DNA from: Streptomyces cadmiisoli
GTDB lineage: Bacteria; Actinomycetota; Actinomycetes; Streptomycetales; Streptomycetaceae
Reading direction: 5' to 3'
Length of the DNA stretch: 64,000 bases
NCBI RefSeq assembly: GCF_003261055.1
Contig: NZ_CP030073.1
Location: 8,184,001 to 8,248,000 of the forward strand
How positions within the stretch are numbered: the stretch's first letter is position 1; each line of letters begins with the position of its first letter. This document shows positions 1 to 7,858 of this stretch, in pieces. The translations under genes were made by a program, and so were the position numbers. Under the pieces are notes generated by a model. That model did not search any database. It saw only the letters and a list, made by a program, of their open reading frames with translations, and had not been told where the DNA came from.

Positions 1-342
1 CCGGAGGACTGCTGGTTCCCGCAGCCCACCGACTGGGCGGAACTGTCCGTCGCCGCACAGCACACCGACGAGCGGTCCGTGCTCGCCCTGTACCGGGCCG
101 CACTGCGGCTGCGCCGTGCCCACCCGGCGCGCGACACGGCGCCGCGTGTGCACGGCCCCGCCGACGGAGCCTGGTTCGCCTTCGACCGTTCGGCCGGGCT
201 GCGCTGCCTGGTCAACTTCGGAGCGCGGCCGGTACCGCTGGACGACCGCGCCGAGGTCCTGCTGTCCAGCGCCCCGCTCGACGGCCGAGAAGTCCCTCAG
301 GACACCGCCGTCTGGATGACCCACGAGGAGTACCCGCAGTGA
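1..342 (+). CDS. GH13 alpha-glucosidase, C-terminal fragment (5' end outside window)
   Basis: The reading frame is open from base 1 and ends at TGA 340-342, so only about 113 C-terminal residues are visible. They carry the stretch W-F-P-Q-P followed by W-x-x-L-S-V-A-A-Q, then S-x-L-x-L-Y-R-x-A-L-x-L-R-R, which is the usual end of the catalytic barrel and beginning of the C-terminal beta domain in GH13 alpha-glucosidases (oligo-1,6-glucosidase type). Such enzymes release glucose from alpha-glucosides in the cytoplasm. The stop overlaps the GTG start of the downstream sugar phosphomutase by four bases, so the two are probably translationally coupled and both act in hexose metabolism. Substrate specificity cannot be judged because the catalytic half lies outside the window. 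Confidence 0.8.
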   Translation, partial: PEDCWFPQPTDWAELSVAAQHTDERSVLALYRAALRLRRAHPARDTAPRVHGPADGAWFAFDRSAGLRCLVNFGARPVPLDDRAEVLLSSAPLDGREVPQDTAVWMTHEEYPQ

Positions 343-1715
343 ACGTCGGACCGAACGTCGACCTGTCCGCACTGGTGAAGGCCTACGACATCCGCGGCGT
401 CGTCCCCGACCAGCTCGACGAGGAACTGGCCCGGCTGTTCGGCGCCGCCTTCGTCGAGACGACCGGTGCCGACGCCGTCGTGACCGGCCACGACATGCGG
501 CCGAGCTCACCCGCGCTGGCCCGCGCCTTCGCGCGGGGCGCCGCCGGGCAGGGAGCCGACGTCATCGAGATCGGCCTGTGCTCGACGGACGAGCTGTACT
601 TCGCCAGCGGCACTCTCGGCCGGGCAGGCGCGATGTTCACCGCCAGCCACAACCCCGCCCGGTACAACGGCATCAAGATGTGCCGGGCGGGCGCGGCCCC
701 GGTCGGCCAGGACACCGGCCTGCGCCGGATCCGCGCGCTCGTGGAGAGCTGGGCGGCCGGCGAACCGCTGCCCGAGCCCCGCAGCGCCCCCGGCTCGGTC
801 ACCCGGCGCGACCTGCTCGGCGACTACGCGGCCCACCTGCTGAGCCTCGTCGACGTCGGCGCCGTACGGCCGCTCAGGATCGTGGTGGACGCCGGCAACG
901 GCATGAGCGGACTGACCGTACCGGCCGTCTTCCGCGACGTCCCCGTCGAGATCGTCCCGCTCTACTTCGAACTCGACGGCACCTTCCCCCACCACGAGGC
1001 CAACCCGCTGGACCCGGCCAACATCGTCGACCTGCAACGCGCGGTGCGTGAGACGGAGGCCGACCTGGGTCTGGCCTTCGACGGTGACGCCGACCGCTGC
1101 TTCGTGGTCGACGAGCGCGGCGAGGCCGTGGCACCGTCCGCGATCACCGCGCTGATCGCCACCCGGCTGCTCGCCGACCATCCGGGAAGCACGGTTCTGC
1201 ACAACCTGATCACCTCGCGGACCGTGCCCGACGTGATCCGCCAGCACGGCGGCACCCCGGTCCGCACCCGGGTGGGCCACTCCTTCATCAAGGCCGAAAT
1301 GACCCGCACGGGCGCGGTGTTCGGCGGTGAGCACTCGGCGCACTACTACTTCCGCGACTTCTGGAACGCCGACACCGGCATGCTGGCGGCCCTGCACGTC
1401 ATCGCCGCGCTGGGTACGCAGCCGGAAGCCATGTCCCAGCTGGTCCGCCGCTACCAGCGCTACGCCGCCTCGGGAGAGATCAACAGCACCGTCGCCGACC
1501 AGCGCACCGCGATCACCGCCGTACGCGAGCTGTTCACGGCCCGACCGGGGGTGACCGCCGACGATCTCGACGGCCTCACCGTCACCACCGCCGACTGGTG
1601 GTTCAATCTCCGCCCCTCCAACACGGAACCACTGCTCCGCCTCAATGTGGAGGCGACGGACACGCAGACCCTGAACCGGGTGCGGGACGAGGTGCTGGCG
1701 GTGGTGCGGCGCTGA
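339..1715 (+). CDS. manB: phosphomannomutase/phosphoglucomutase (ManB/AlgC type)
   Basis: 458 residues, the normal length of bacterial phosphomannomutase/phosphoglucomutase, which interconverts hexose 1- and 6-phosphates via a phosphoserine. The early K-A-Y-D-I-R-G motif is present, the active-site loop T-A-S-H-N-P lies near residue 105, the metal-binding loop G-D-A-D-R near residue 250, the sugar-binding G-E-H-S near residue 330, and the phosphate-binding R-P-S-N-T-E-P near the C terminus. All four domains are intact. The GTG start at 339 overlaps the upstream stop as GTGA, which fixes it. It supplies mannose-1-P or glucose-1-P for polysaccharide or trehalose/glycogen metabolism; choosing between the two substrates from sequence alone is not safe, so the symbol is tentative. 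Confidence 0.9.
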   Translation: MNVGPNVDLSALVKAYDIRGVVPDQLDEELARLFGAAFVETTGADAVVTGHDMRPSSPALARAFARGAAGQGADVIEIGLCSTDELYFASGTLGRAGAMFTASHNPARYNGIKMCRAGAAPVGQDTGLRRIRALVESWAAGEPLPEPRSAPGSVTRRDLLGDYAAHLLSLVDVGAVRPLRIVVDAGNGMSGLTVPAVFRDVPVEIVPLYFELDGTFPHHEANPLDPANIVDLQRAVRETEADLGLAFDGDADRCFVVDERGEAVAPSAITALIATRLLADHPGSTVLHNLITSRTVPDVIRQHGGTPVRTRVGHSFIKAEMTRTGAVFGGEHSAHYYFRDFWNADTGMLAALHVIAALGTQPEAMSQLVRRYQRYAASGEINSTVADQRTAITAVRELFTARPGVTADDLDGLTVTTADWWFNLRPSNTEPLLRLNVEATDTQTLNRVRDEVLAVVRR

Positions 1716-1727
1716 CCGGCACCCGGT

Positions 1728-1768
1728 CCGGGTCCGGTCCCGTCCGTCGGTGTTCCGCCCGGACCCGG
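1728..1768 (+). terminator. stem-loop downstream of the phosphomutase gene
   Basis: Ten-base perfect arms (1728-1737 and 1759-1768, CCGGGTCCGG against its complement) enclose a 21-base loop, starting 13 bases after the stop codon. There is no T tract, as is usual in Streptomyces. It probably ends the GH13-phosphomutase transcript before the separately transcribed lipoprotein gene. Confidence 0.45.
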
Positions 1769-1903
1769 CGTCGGTACTGTTCTCCCGCGTCTGTGACAGT
1801 CCGTTGGTGAGGCGTTCAACTCGCGCCGGTACCAAGGTTGTAGAGGTGCGGGGAGCGGTATCCGTCCGGCTTTCCCGCGATCCGGAGCGAACGGGGGAGA
1901 CTG

Positions 1904-2143
1904 ATGAGGGGACGTCGGAGAGCCGCACTCGTCGGTGTGGTGGCCGCCGGAGTGCTGCTGCTCGCCGGGTGCGCGGACCGCACCGAGGTCGTGACCTGGA
2001 CCGACGAACACGGCAGGGCGTGCACCGGTGTCGCCGTGGTCGACTCGGACGACGGCGACCGAGAGGTCACCAGCATCGACTGCGACTACCCGCCCGAGGG
2101 CCGGCAGCCGGGCGAGGCCACGTGGAAGCCGCTGCCCGACTGA
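1904..2143 (+). CDS. small secreted lipoprotein, unknown function
   Basis: 79 residues. The N terminus has Arg-rich n-region, a hydrophobic core of about 14 residues and the lipobox L-L-A-G-C with the Cys at residue 23, so after signal peptidase II cleavage it should be a membrane-anchored lipoprotein of about 57 residues. The mature part is acidic and hydrophilic with two further cysteines, which could form one disulfide. The ATG is preceded by a strong GGGGGAG ribosome binding site. I do not recognise a family. It converges on litS with only a 54-base gap, so it is not obviously part of the light regulon. Confidence 0.65.
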   Translation: MRGRRRAALVGVVAAGVLLLAGCADRTEVVTWTDEHGRACTGVAVVDSDDGDREVTSIDCDYPPEGRQPGEATWKPLPD

Positions 2144-2197
2144 CCGCCGGCGCAGACCCGGCGGGCCGCTCCGCCGAGGCTGCGCCGCGGTGTGCGG

Positions 2198-2824
2198 CTA
2201 TTCGTCGGTCGTTTCGGTGTGGCCCTGTTCGATGCCCCGGCGCAGGCGGTGCAGGCCGCGGCGGGCGTGGCTCTTGACGGTGCCGAGGGGCATTCCGGTG
2301 CGTTCCGCGATCTGGGCCTGGGTCAGGTCCTCGTAGAAGGCCAGACACAGCACCTGCCGTTGTTGCCGCGGCAGCCGGGACAGCCTGTCCACCAGGAGGA
2401 CCCGGTCGAGGACCCCGTCCGGCGCCGCTCCGTCGGGTGGCGGCGCGTACGGGCCGTGTGCCACCGATTCGATCAGCGCGAGGCGTCTCGTCCTGGCGGC
2501 CAGCGCGTCGACGATCTTGCGTCGGGTGATTCCGACGAGCCAGGCGCCGAGCGGGCCGCGCTCCGGGCGGTAGCCGTCCCTGCCGCGCCAGGCTCCGAGG
2601 AACACCTGCTGGGTCACGTCCTCGGCCTCGTAGGTGTCGCCGAGCGACCGGGTGGCCATGGTGTGGACCAGCGACCCCCATTGGCGGTAGATCGCCGCGA
2701 ACGCCTCTTCGTCGGCGGCCCGCAGGCCGCGGCCCAACTCGTCCTCGTACCGCGACGCTTCGGCGGGTGGGGACCCGGCGGTCGGTGCGAGGGCCGAAGG
2801 GGAGGTCAGCGTGTTCGTGCTCAT
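2198..2824 (-). CDS. litS: ECF RNA polymerase sigma factor LitS (light-induced carotenogenesis)
   Basis: 208 residues with an ECF sigma region 2 (about residues 35-105; D-E-E-A-F-A-A-I-Y, then Y-E-A-E-D-V-T-Q-Q-V-F at the core-binding helix) and region 4 (about 140-200; helix-turn-helix with L-T-Q-A-Q-I-A-E-R-T and G-T-V-K-S-H-A-R-R-G). A longer upstream frame exists, but the ATG at 2824 has an AGGAGAAA ribosome binding site and starts just before the conserved part. In Streptomyces coelicolor the divergent litR-litS pair switches on carotenoid genes in light; LitS is the sigma factor that transcribes them. The identical arrangement here, with the crt genes next door, supports the name. Probable targets are the promoters annotated at 2913, 5682, 14201 and 15846. 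Confidence 0.88.
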   Translation of the reverse strand: MSTNTLTSPSALAPTAGSPPAEASRYEDELGRGLRAADEEAFAAIYRQWGSLVHTMATRSLGDTYEAEDVTQQVFLGAWRGRDGYRPERGPLGAWLVGITRRKIVDALAARTRRLALIESVAHGPYAPPPDGAAPDGVLDRVLLVDRLSRLPRQQRQVLCLAFYEDLTQAQIAERTGMPLGTVKSHARRGLHRLRRGIEQGHTETTDE

Positions 2825-2912
2825 GGCCTGGTTTCTCCTGCGGTGCGTCAGGTGCGAGGACGGAGGTCCGCCTGCCGAGCCACTCCGGTCGCCGCCTGCC
2901 GCGGTGACCGGT

Positions 2913-2940
2913 GCATCCAGTTTTGGACGCACAAACGACG
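2913..2940 (+). promoter_or_regulatory. putative LitS-dependent promoter of litR
   Basis: GCATCC (2913-2918), a 16-base spacer, then ACGACG (2935-2940). The same hexamer and spacing, followed by NNGA, precede crtY, crtE and the photolyase gene. The predicted start near 2947 lies inside the 2926-2966 inverted repeat. The motif is my inference from comparing the four regions. Confidence 0.5.
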
Positions 2941-2966
2941 CACACAACATGCGTCGTTTGTGCGTC
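2926..2966. promoter_or_regulatory. LitR operator: 17-bp perfect inverted repeat between litS and litR
   Basis: Arms 2926-2942 (GACGCACAAACGACGCA) and 2950-2966 are perfect reverse complements with a 7-base spacer. It is the most symmetrical site in the litS-litR divergent region and covers the predicted -10 and start of the litR promoter. LitR/CarH-type regulators are known to bind repeated half-sites in such divergent promoters and to repress in the dark. The assignment to LitR is by position. Confidence 0.75.
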
Positions 2967-2979
2967 GTACGCTCGGCAC

Positions 2980-3975
2980 GTGGAAGTGAGCCGAGACGAC
3001 GGCGACGAGGACACCCGGCGCGGCGGCGGGCTGACGACCGGCGAGGTGGCCAGACGGCTCGGCGTGGCGCCGACCACGATCCGTACCTGGGACCGCCGCT
3101 ACGGCCTCGGCCCCGACGCGCACACCGGCGGCCGGCACCGCCGCTGGACGGCGGCCGACGTGGCGCGGCTGGAACGCATGTGCGCCCTGACGGCGACCGG
3201 TCTGCCGCCCGCCGAGGCCGCGCGCCTGGCACGCAGCGAAAGGCCGCTCGACCCGGAACGGGCACGCCGGAGCGCGGCGCCGCCGTCACGATCACCGGTC
3301 GGCGAACGCGGCCGGCTCGGCGGCGGCCTGCGCATGGGCGATGTGCGTCAGGAGTGCAAGGGTGTCGCCCGTGCCGCGCTGCGCCTCGACGCCGTCGCGC
3401 TGGACGAGCTCCTGGTGGCCGCGATCGAGGAGCACGGGCTGGTCGCCGCCTGGACGGAGGTGATCATGCCGACGCTGCAGGCGGTCGGCCGCAAGTGGGA
3501 GAGCTCGGGCGAGAGATACGTCGAGGTCGAGCACTTCCTGTCCTGGCACGTGTCCGGTGCCATGCGGCGCTGCGCCCCGCCCGTGGCCGCCGACCGGTCG
3601 GGTGTCGGCGTCGTGCTCGCCTGCGTGCCGGGCGAGAACCACACACTGGCACTGGAGGCGCTGGCCGCCGCGCTGGCCGAACGCGGCGTTCCGGTGCGCA
3701 TGTTCGGCGGCGCGCTGCCCGTCGAGTCGCTGGTCGCGGCGGTGCGCAGGACCGGGCCGGCCGCGGTGGGACTGTGGGCGCAGTCCCGCACCACGGCGAG
3801 CCGGCCGCTGGCTCAGCACGTGGCGGGCATCGAGTGGGGCGTACGCGGTGCCCGGAGGAAGCCGGTGGTCCTGACGCTGGGGCCCGGCTGGGCGGGGCAG
3901 TCGGTGTCGGGGCTGCCCCGCCCACCGGGTCTGGCCGAGGCCGTCCAGGCCGTGGAGTCCATCGCGCCGGGGTGA
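2980..3975 (+). CDS. litR: LitR: MerR-family cobalamin-binding light regulator
   Basis: 331 residues from GTG 2980. Residues 18-85 form a MerR-type winged helix (T-T-G-E-V-A-R-R-L-G-V-A-P-T-T-I-R-T-W-D-R-R-Y-G-L). Residues about 120-330 match the four-helix light-sensing and cobalamin-binding domains of CarH/LitR: Trp173, the Glu184-His185 pair and the axial-ligand region G-E-N-H with His221. In CarH, adenosylcobalamin assembles a dark-state tetramer on DNA and light breaks it. The Trp-to-Glu-His spacing is ten residues here, one more than the W-x9-E-H signature I know from CarH, and the usual E-x-H-x-x-G ends in Ala. No good ribosome binding site precedes 2980, so the start could be a few codons off. 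It is divergent from litS. Confidence 0.88.
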   Translation: MEVSRDDGDEDTRRGGGLTTGEVARRLGVAPTTIRTWDRRYGLGPDAHTGGRHRRWTAADVARLERMCALTATGLPPAEAARLARSERPLDPERARRSAAPPSRSPVGERGRLGGGLRMGDVRQECKGVARAALRLDAVALDELLVAAIEEHGLVAAWTEVIMPTLQAVGRKWESSGERYVEVEHFLSWHVSGAMRRCAPPVAADRSGVGVVLACVPGENHTLALEALAAALAERGVPVRMFGGALPVESLVAAVRRTGPAAVGLWAQSRTTASRPLAQHVAGIEWGVRGARRKPVVLTLGPGWAGQSVSGLPRPPGLAEAVQAVESIAPG

Positions 3976-4393
3976 TCGGCCGGCCCCGACCCGCCACTGC
4001 GGTGGGCAGGTTGCCGGCGTCGCCGGACGTATGGCGCGCGGCCGGGCGGATCCGTCGGACGCCGGTACGGCCTGTGCGCGGACGGTTCCGTCGACGAGTG
4101 CCGCCCCGCCGGAGGGACGGACCCCGCACGGCGGCGGGCTCCGCCCGACGAGCGCCGAGACACCCGCGCGTGCCCGCCCGGCACGCCCGCCCACTCCCGC
4201 ATGACCCGGCTTGTGTCACGCCGGTCCGTCCCCGCCCGGCCCGCCCCGCATCACACCCTCCATGCCCGGGTGACAGGCCGAGGAAGCGGCCGCGCCTACG
4301 GCGAGTCGGGTGGGCCACGTCGAGCGTCGGGCGAGCCGGACGGTCTGCTTCCAGCCCTCGGTGTACAGGTGATCGGGTCGATGGAGGAGGAAC
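3976..4393. other. 418-bp intergenic region between litR and litQ
   Basis: No coding sequence, terminator or tRNA is convincing here. A degenerate LitS-like element (GCATCA at 4248-4253, 16 bases, then GTGACA) is the only match to the locus motif and is weak. litQ has its own strong ribosome binding site at the right edge (GGAGGAGGAAC). Confidence 0.4.
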
Positions 4394-5641
4394 ATGACCG
4401 TTCATCACCGCGAGGGCCCGGACACCGTCGTCGTCGGAGCGGGTCTCGCCGGCCTCGCGTGCGCGCTGGACCTGAGCCGTGCGGGACGGCGCGTCGCCCT
4501 GCTGGAGGCGTCCGACGGCGTGGGTGGCCGTATGCGCACGGACCGCCGGGACGGGTTCCTGCTCGATCGCGGGTTCCAGGTGTTCAACACCGCGTACCCC
4601 CAGGTCAAGCGGCGGGTGGACCTTCGGCGTCTGCGTCTGCGGCCCTTCACCCCCGGCTACGTGGTCCAGCACGGCACCGGGCCGCTGCGGCTGGCCGACC
4701 CGACCAGACGGCCGGGCTGGGCCGGCTCACTGCTCACGGGCAAGGCCCTGCCGGCCCGGGACCTGGCGGCCATGGCCGCGCTCACCGCACGGGACGCCCT
4801 GGTGCCCGCGGACTTCCTCAAGCGACGCCCGGACGACTCCACCGCCGCTTCCCTGTCCCGCGCGGGGGTGTCCGCCGCGACCGTCGACCGCGTCCTGCGG
4901 CCCTTCCTGTCCGGCGTGTTCCTGGAGGACCGGCTGGAGACCTCCGCCCGCTTCTTCCATCTGGTCTGGCGGAGCATGGTCAGAGGGACGGTCTGTCTGC
5001 CCGGCGACGGCATCGGCGCGGTACCGGCCCAGCTCGCCGACGGCCTGCCCGACGGTGTCCTGCGGCTGGAGGCTCCCGTCGCCGCGCTGACCGCGTCGGG
5101 AGTGCTCCTGACGGACGGTGCCGAACTGCCGGCGGCGACGGTGGTCGTGGCGACGGACGCCGCCACGGCGGCCCGCCTGCTGCCGGGACTGTCCGTGCCG
5201 GACAGCCGTACGGTCACCACGTACTACCACGCCGCCGAACGCAGTCCGCTCGCGGAACCGACGCTCGTGGTGGACGGATCAGGCACCGTACTGAACACCT
5301 GTGTCCTGACCGAAGCCGTTCCCGCGTGTGCACCGCCCGGTACCGCGCTCGTCTCGACCTCCGTGCTTGGCGCGGGCCGGGCCGGTGCGGGCGAGACGGT
5401 GCTGCGGCGCCTGGCCGAGCTGTACGAGACCGACACGAGCGGCTGGCAGCAGGTGGCCGTCCGCACCGTGGCGGGCGCACTGCCCGTCATGGTGCCGCCG
5501 TGGCCGCTGAGCCGCACCACCCGGTTCGGCCCGGGCAGATACGTGTGCGGTGATCACCGGGCGACCGGTTCGGTGCAGGGCGCGCTGGCGTCGGGCGCGC
5601 GAGCCGCGCGGGAAGTTCTGACCGACCTGGCGCGCCGATGA
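4394..5641 (+). CDS. litQ: LitQ: FAD-dependent NAD(P)-binding oxidoreductase
   Basis: 415 residues. The N terminus carries the dinucleotide-binding motif V-V-G-A-G-L-A-G-L (about residues 13-21) and continues with L-L-E-A-S-D-G-V-G-G-R, the signature of amine oxidase/phytoene-desaturase-like flavoproteins. The C-terminal FAD-binding stretch (Y-V-C-G-D-H-R-A-T-G-S-V-Q-G-A-L-A-S-G) is also intact. The ATG follows GGAGGAGGAAC. Genes of this type sit beside litR in the S. coelicolor carotenoid locus and are called litQ; the substrate is not known to me. A redox role on a carotenoid or on the light-sensing side is possible. The stop codon overlaps an ATG (ATGA at 5638) that opens the small frame leading into crtY. 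Confidence 0.82.
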   Translation: MTVHHREGPDTVVVGAGLAGLACALDLSRAGRRVALLEASDGVGGRMRTDRRDGFLLDRGFQVFNTAYPQVKRRVDLRRLRLRPFTPGYVVQHGTGPLRLADPTRRPGWAGSLLTGKALPARDLAAMAALTARDALVPADFLKRRPDDSTAASLSRAGVSAATVDRVLRPFLSGVFLEDRLETSARFFHLVWRSMVRGTVCLPGDGIGAVPAQLADGLPDGVLRLEAPVAALTASGVLLTDGAELPAATVVVATDAATAARLLPGLSVPDSRTVTTYYHAAERSPLAEPTLVVDGSGTVLNTCVLTEAVPACAPPGTALVSTSVLGAGRAGAGETVLRRLAELYETDTSGWQQVAVRTVAGALPVMVPPWPLSRTTRFGPGRYVCGDHRATGSVQGALASGARAAREVLTDLARR

Positions 5642-5681
5642 GGCAGCACCGGCCGATCCTGGTCCGCGCGCGTCCCGGCCT

Positions 5682-5709
5682 GCATCCGTACGTCGTCGGT
5701 GGACCGAAA
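5682..5709 (+). promoter_or_regulatory. putative LitS-dependent promoter of the crtYTU operon
   Basis: GCATCC (5682-5687), 16 bases, CCGAAA (5704-5709). The predicted transcription start falls at or next to the ATG at 5716, which would make the following small frame leaderless. Same architecture as the litR, crtE and photolyase promoters. Confidence 0.5.
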
Positions 5710-5715
5710 CAGACC

Positions 5716-5901
5716 ATGGACGCGGAAGCAGCACCGACCCCCGAGATACGAGGCCTACATCCGGAGCCAGGCGTGGAGACCGACGGACCACAGGTGCGCG
5801 TGGCCGGCGCCACCGGCGTACGTGACAGAGCCCTCACTGCGGACCCCGTCCGCTCGACACCCGACGGCGCGGGCCCCCCGATCGAACGGCGGGCCCGATG
5901 A
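5716..5901 (+). CDS. candidate leader ORF coupled to crtY
   Basis: 61 residues from ATG 5716, or 87 if started at the ATG 5638 that overlaps the litQ stop. The stop codon overlaps the crtY start as ATGA. The ATG at 5716 lies six bases after the predicted -10 element, the position expected for a leaderless message. The product is Pro/Gly/Arg-rich, has no recognisable domain and may have no function beyond carrying ribosomes to crtY. It could equally be an untranslated leader that happens to stay open. Confidence 0.3.
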   Translation: MDAEAAPTPEIRGLHPEPGVETDGPQVRVAGATGVRDRALTADPVRSTPDGAGPPIERRAR

Positions 5902-7133
5902 GCCGACGCGACACGTCCCAGCACGGCACCTCCGACGTGGCCATCGTGGGTGGCGGCGCGGCCGGACTCAGCCTCGCACACCGGCTGGCGCGGTCCGGCA
6001 CCCACACCGTGACCTTGGTGGACGCGCCGGACGGTCCGCTGCGGCCGCCCGAACGCACCTGGTGCTACTGGGACCGGGGCGCGGGCGACCTGGAGGAGGC
6101 GATCAGCGCTTCCTGGTCCCGGTTGCGTGTGCACGGCGCCGACGGCGGCGACGTCACGGTCGAACCGGAGCCCCTGCGCTACTACATGCTGCGGTCCGCG
6201 CGGTTCGAGCGGCTGGTGCACTCCCGGCTGGCCGAGGCGCCCGGAGCGCGCGTGGTGCGCGCCACGGTGCACGCGGTGCGCAGCGTGGCGGGCGGAGCGG
6301 AGATCCGCTGTTCGGGCCACGACGGCCGGAAGCTGACCCTGCGTGCCCGCCGCGTGTTCGACTCCCGCCCCCTGACGGTGCTGCCGCCGGCCAGGACGCT
6401 GCTGCTCCAGCACTTCCGAGGGTGGTTCGTGCGTACCGCCGCTGACCGGTTCGATCCCGCGGTGGCCGATCTCATGGACTTCCGCGTACCGCAGCCCGGC
6501 CACGGCCTCGCCTTCGGTTACGTCCTTCCCCTGGCGCCGGACCGGGCGCTCGTCGAGTACACCGAGTTCTCGCGCCGGCCACTGGGCACCGCGGCGTACG
6601 AGGCGGCCCTCGGCCACTACAGCCGCAAGATCCTCAACCTCGGCGAGTTCACCGTGCAAGCGGTGGAGCAAGGCGTCATCCCCATGACGGACGCGCGCTT
6701 CCCGAACCACCTCGGCCCGGGCGTCTTCCGGATCGGGACGGCGGGCGGCGCCACCCGCCCGGCGACGGGCTACACCTTCGCCGCGGTGCAGCGGCACAGC
6801 GGGGCCATCGCCGCCGCGTTGCGGAAGGGGCGCGCCGCCATGCCCCGACCGCACGGTCGCCGGGCGCTGGCCATGGACGCGGTGCTGCTGCGGGCCCTGG
6901 ACACCGGCCGGATCGACGGCCCCGACTTCTTCACCGGGCTGTTCCGCCACACGCCCCCGGAACGGCTGCTGCGCTTCCTCGACGGCGGCACCACACCGTG
7001 GGAGGAGTGGGGCATCGGACTGCGCACCCCGCTCGGCCCCATGCTGCGGACGGCCGTCGAGCTTCCCTTCCTGCCCCGCCGATCCCACGGCCCGACCGGC
7101 ATCGAACCCCGACACCGAGAGAGCTCTCGATGA
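5898..7133 (+). CDS. crtY: lycopene beta-cyclase CrtY
   Basis: 411 residues. It has the N-terminal FAD/NAD-binding motif V-A-I-V-G-G-G-A-A-G-L (about residues 14-24), R-T-W-C-Y-W-D near residue 55 and the C-terminal cyclase motif I-G-T-A-G-G-A-T-R-P-A-T-G-Y-T-F, all characteristic of CrtY/CrtL lycopene cyclases. The enzyme closes both ends of lycopene to beta-ionone rings, giving beta-carotene, at the membrane face. The start overlaps the preceding small frame by ATGA and its stop overlaps crtT by ATGA, so crtY-crtT-crtU should be one translationally coupled operon driven by the promoter at 5682. Confidence 0.93.
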   Translation: MSRRDTSQHGTSDVAIVGGGAAGLSLAHRLARSGTHTVTLVDAPDGPLRPPERTWCYWDRGAGDLEEAISASWSRLRVHGADGGDVTVEPEPLRYYMLRSARFERLVHSRLAEAPGARVVRATVHAVRSVAGGAEIRCSGHDGRKLTLRARRVFDSRPLTVLPPARTLLLQHFRGWFVRTAADRFDPAVADLMDFRVPQPGHGLAFGYVLPLAPDRALVEYTEFSRRPLGTAAYEAALGHYSRKILNLGEFTVQAVEQGVIPMTDARFPNHLGPGVFRIGTAGGATRPATGYTFAAVQRHSGAIAAALRKGRAAMPRPHGRRALAMDAVLLRALDTGRIDGPDFFTGLFRHTPPERLLRFLDGGTTPWEEWGIGLRTPLGPMLRTAVELPFLPRRSHGPTGIEPRHRESSR

Positions 7134-7858
7134 CATTGCTGCGCGACCACGAACTGGCACGCGCCTTCGACCACGCCTCACACACCTACGACCGCCTCAC
7201 CTCCCTCAACCCCGGATACCGCACCGACCTGCTGCGCTCGGCGCGCCGGCTCCGGCTGCCCGGCGACGGCGCGGATCTGCACGTGCTCGACCTCGGCTGC
7301 GGCACCGGCGCGTCCACCCGGGCCCTGCTGCGAGTCGCACCCCGCGCCCGCATCACCGGAGTCGACGCCTCGCCGGGGATGCTGCGGCGCGCACTGGCCA
7401 AGCCGTGGCCCGCGCGCGTGCGCTTCCTGCACCTCACCGCGGAGGATGTCGCGACGGCCGGCGAAGGCCCCTTCGACGCGGTCTTCGCGGCCTACCTGTT
7501 CCGCAACGTCGCCGACCCGGACCGTGTGCTGGAGACCGTACGAGCCCTGCTGCGCCCCGGCGGAAGACTCGCCGTGCACGAGTACAGCCTCAGCGGCTCG
7601 GCCGTGCACCGGGCGCTGTGGACGGCCGTGTGCCGGGGGGTGATCATTCCGGCCGGCACCGTCAGCGGCGACCGCGGCCTGTACCGCCATCTGTGGCGCA
7701 GTGTCCTCGCCTTCGACACCGCCCCCGTCTTCGCGGACCGTATGAGGCGGGCGGGCTTCACGGGCGTGCGTGCGGCCCCCGTCGCCGGATGGCAGACGGG
7801 CATCGTGCACACCTTCCTCGCCCGCAACGGCTCCGGCCCGACGGACTGCGTCCGGTGA
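7130..7858 (+). CDS. crtT: CrtT: SAM-dependent methyltransferase of the carotenoid locus
   Basis: 242 residues. The class I methyltransferase motif I is V-L-D-L-G-C-G-T-G-A (near residue 48), motif II ends in G-V-D-A-S-P-G-M-L, and F-D-A-V-F-A-A-Y-L-F-R-N-V resembles UbiE/COQ5-type enzymes, followed by L-R-P-G-G-R-L-A. The start at ATG 7130 overlaps crtY and the stop overlaps crtU (GTGA). The gene is a standard member of Streptomyces isorenieratene clusters, yet the pathway from beta-carotene to isorenieratene needs no added carbon because CrtU migrates a methyl group. Its substrate is therefore open; a quinone or a modified carotenoid is possible. Confidence 0.85.
   Translation: MTLLRDHELARAFDHASHTYDRLTSLNPGYRTDLLRSARRLRLPGDGADLHVLDLGCGTGASTRALLRVAPRARITGVDASPGMLRRALAKPWPARVRFLHLTAEDVATAGEGPFDAVFAAYLFRNVADPDRVLETVRALLRPGGRLAVHEYSLSGSAVHRALWTAVCRGVIIPAGTVSGDRGLYRHLWRSVLAFDTAPVFADRMRRAGFTGVRAAPVAGWQTGIVHTFLARNGSGPTDCVR

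Noticed and set aside
507..1928. 473-codon minus-strand frame over the phosphomutase gene
   Set aside because: Shadow frame; the plus strand carries T-A-S-H-N-P and G-D-A-D-R motifs of phosphomutases.
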